Position numbers and translations under genes: made by a program
The notes under the pieces: model-generated
The model's database searches: none
The model's input: the letters and a program-made list of their open reading frames with translations, nothing else
Told to the model about the DNA's origin: nothing
NCBI RefSeq assembly: GCF_950295315.1
Contig: NC_080164.1
Span: 15,306,427-15,370,426 of the forward strand
DNA length: 64,000 bases
Reading direction: 5' to 3'
Origin: Erinaceus europaeus
Taxonomy: Eukaryota > Chordata > Mammalia > Eulipotyphla > Erinaceidae
Shown here: positions 62,899 through 64,000 of the stretch, in pieces
How positions within the stretch are numbered: the first letter of the stretch is position 1
Layout of the letters: the number at the start of each line of letters is the position of its first letter

Positions 62899-63963
62899 CC
62901 CCATAGGGCCTTGCCCTCAACTTGGATCAACAACAGTAGAGAGTGTTCCATCCTCTGAAGGGAGACTGGACAACAACATCCTCTATGCTTCACCTGAGGA
63001 AGATGGGTCCTGAAGTTGGGGCAGCTTGGACTGTTCCTACTCATGACCACAGAATGTGAGCTCAGATCTACAGGGATGCAGAGGTCACATAGGCTCCTAA
63101 GCTTAATATGGGCCCCACACATCAAATTGATGGAGTTTACAGTCAACAATATTTATACACCTTTCCCATGTTTGGGAGCTACTCTCTTCCTTGATCCAGC
63201 TTTCTGTCCCCTTTTCCAGCCATGACATCATCTCCCCAGACAATAACTTGGATTCACCTGCATATCAGATTTCAGGCTCAGAGGGAAAAAAAACACTACT
63301 ATATCTACAGGCCCTTTGAAATATAACTAAAATATGCCTACTAGTTATCTACAAAATGGAGAACCCCCCCCCAACTCTAAACTAAAGGCACTATTACAGC
63401 CTTTAGGTCCATGATTGTTCAACAATTTGTTTGGCTTTGTATATTAACTCTCTTTTCAGCCACCAGGTTCCAGATGCTAGCATGATTCCAACTGGACTTC
63501 CCTGAACAGACAACCCCACCAATGTGTCCTGGAGCTCCGCTTCCCCAGAGCCCTTCCCCATTAGGGAAAGAGAGAGACAGGCTGGGAGTATGGGTTGACC
63601 AGTCAATGCCCATGTTCATTGGGGAAGCAATTACAGAAGCCAGACCTTCCACCTTCTGCATCCCACAATGACCTTGGGTCCATACTCCCAGAGGGATAAA
63701 GAATGGGAAAGCTATCAGGGGAGGGGATGGGATACGGAGTTCTGGTGGTGGGAATTGTGTGGAGCTGTACCCCTCTTATCCTATGGTTTTGGCAATGTTT
63801 CCTTTTTATAAATAAAAAATAAAAAAAAGAATAGGAAAGCTATCAGGGGAGGGGGTAGGATACAGAATTCTGGTGGTGGGAATTGTGTGGAGTTATACCC
63901 CTCTTATCCTATGGTTTTATTAATATCTCCTTTTTAAAATAAATTTAAAAAATTAAAAAAAAA
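62899..63963 (+). mobile_element. R retroposon, about 1.07 kb, longest copy
   Basis: A non-coding sequence ending in A-rich tails. Its last 110 bp occur twice in tandem (about 63700-63828 and 63830-63960), each with 'ttctggtggtgggaattgtg' and a poly(A). The 3' part recurs at 30504, 35578 and 41441. No long reading frame, LTR or tRNA head is seen; the family is unassigned. Confidence 0.65.
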
Positions 63964-64000
63964 CTAGCTGAGCAGATCATGGGCCCTCCCCCACTCATCA

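Noticed and set aside
62300..64000. First exon of EFR3B or an annotated divergent lncRNA
   Set aside because: Only SINE, L1 and R sequence is recognisable. A divergent transcript is possible from the CpG island but cannot be shown from sequence.

Overview
This is mammalian nuclear DNA, most likely from a hedgehog (Erinaceus europaeus or a close relative such as Atelerix). Three things point there. The window is saturated with several tRNA-derived SINE families of the hedgehog (ERI-like) kind. It carries two pieces that fit Vingi, a LINE clade reported among mammals only from hedgehogs. It also has L1 remnants and one complete, diverged mammalian gene. Family names are from memory; nothing was searched.

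The only host gene I can support is DNAJC27 (RBJ, the Rab/Ras-like GTPase with a C-terminal J domain), on the minus strand. All seven coding exons are intact with canonical splice sites: 61821-61907, 51079-51161, 43014-43083, 36143-36307, 34749-34871, 28384-28544 and 24356-24488. Together they give 822 nt, or 273 codons plus stop, the usual length of the protein. A CpG island at about 61.56-62.26 kb is the promoter. The 3' UTR probably runs to a polyadenylation signal at 21215-21220. Below about 21.2 kb and above about 62.3 kb is intergenic DNA; I found no exon of the neighbours expected from human synteny (ADCY3, EFR3B).

Working labels for repeats. SINE-A: tRNA-related head, CT-rich middle, AAC/AAT-rich tail. 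SINE-AL: the same with a 3' extension that reads, on the reverse strand, as a 'cctccagggttattgctggg' type block. SINE-B: head reading 'gtggcgcacctggttgagcg', tail AATAAAGATAA. SINE-C: head 'gtggcacagtggataaagca'. SINE-D: head 'agcataatggttatgcaaa', body 'ccaccataagccagagct'. SINE-E: head 'gccggcaaagtagctcac'. R: a non-coding polyadenylated retroposon of about 1 kb that I cannot assign.

Layout: 1-21.2 kb, intergenic with SINEs, a 5' L1 half (10.9-13.8 kb), an ERV LTR (14.2 kb) and a long CA-type minisatellite (17.9 kb). 21.2-24.4 kb, SINE-free 3' UTR. 24.4-61.9 kb, DNAJC27 introns full of nested SINEs, with L1 pieces (25.6, 44.6, 56-58 kb), a second LTR (29.6 kb), Vingi pieces (46.8, 60.2 kb) and microsatellites close to splice donors. 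62.3-64 kb, upstream intergenic with an R retroposon.

The most unusual items are two ERV LTRs that each contain tRNA-related sequence (a lysine primer-binding-site-like 18-mer at the end of one, the 5' half of a glycine tRNA inside the other), the Vingi LINE/non-autonomous pair, a 47-bp tandem triplication at the exon 3 donor, and a 76-bp tandem repeat in intron 1 with alternating unit types.
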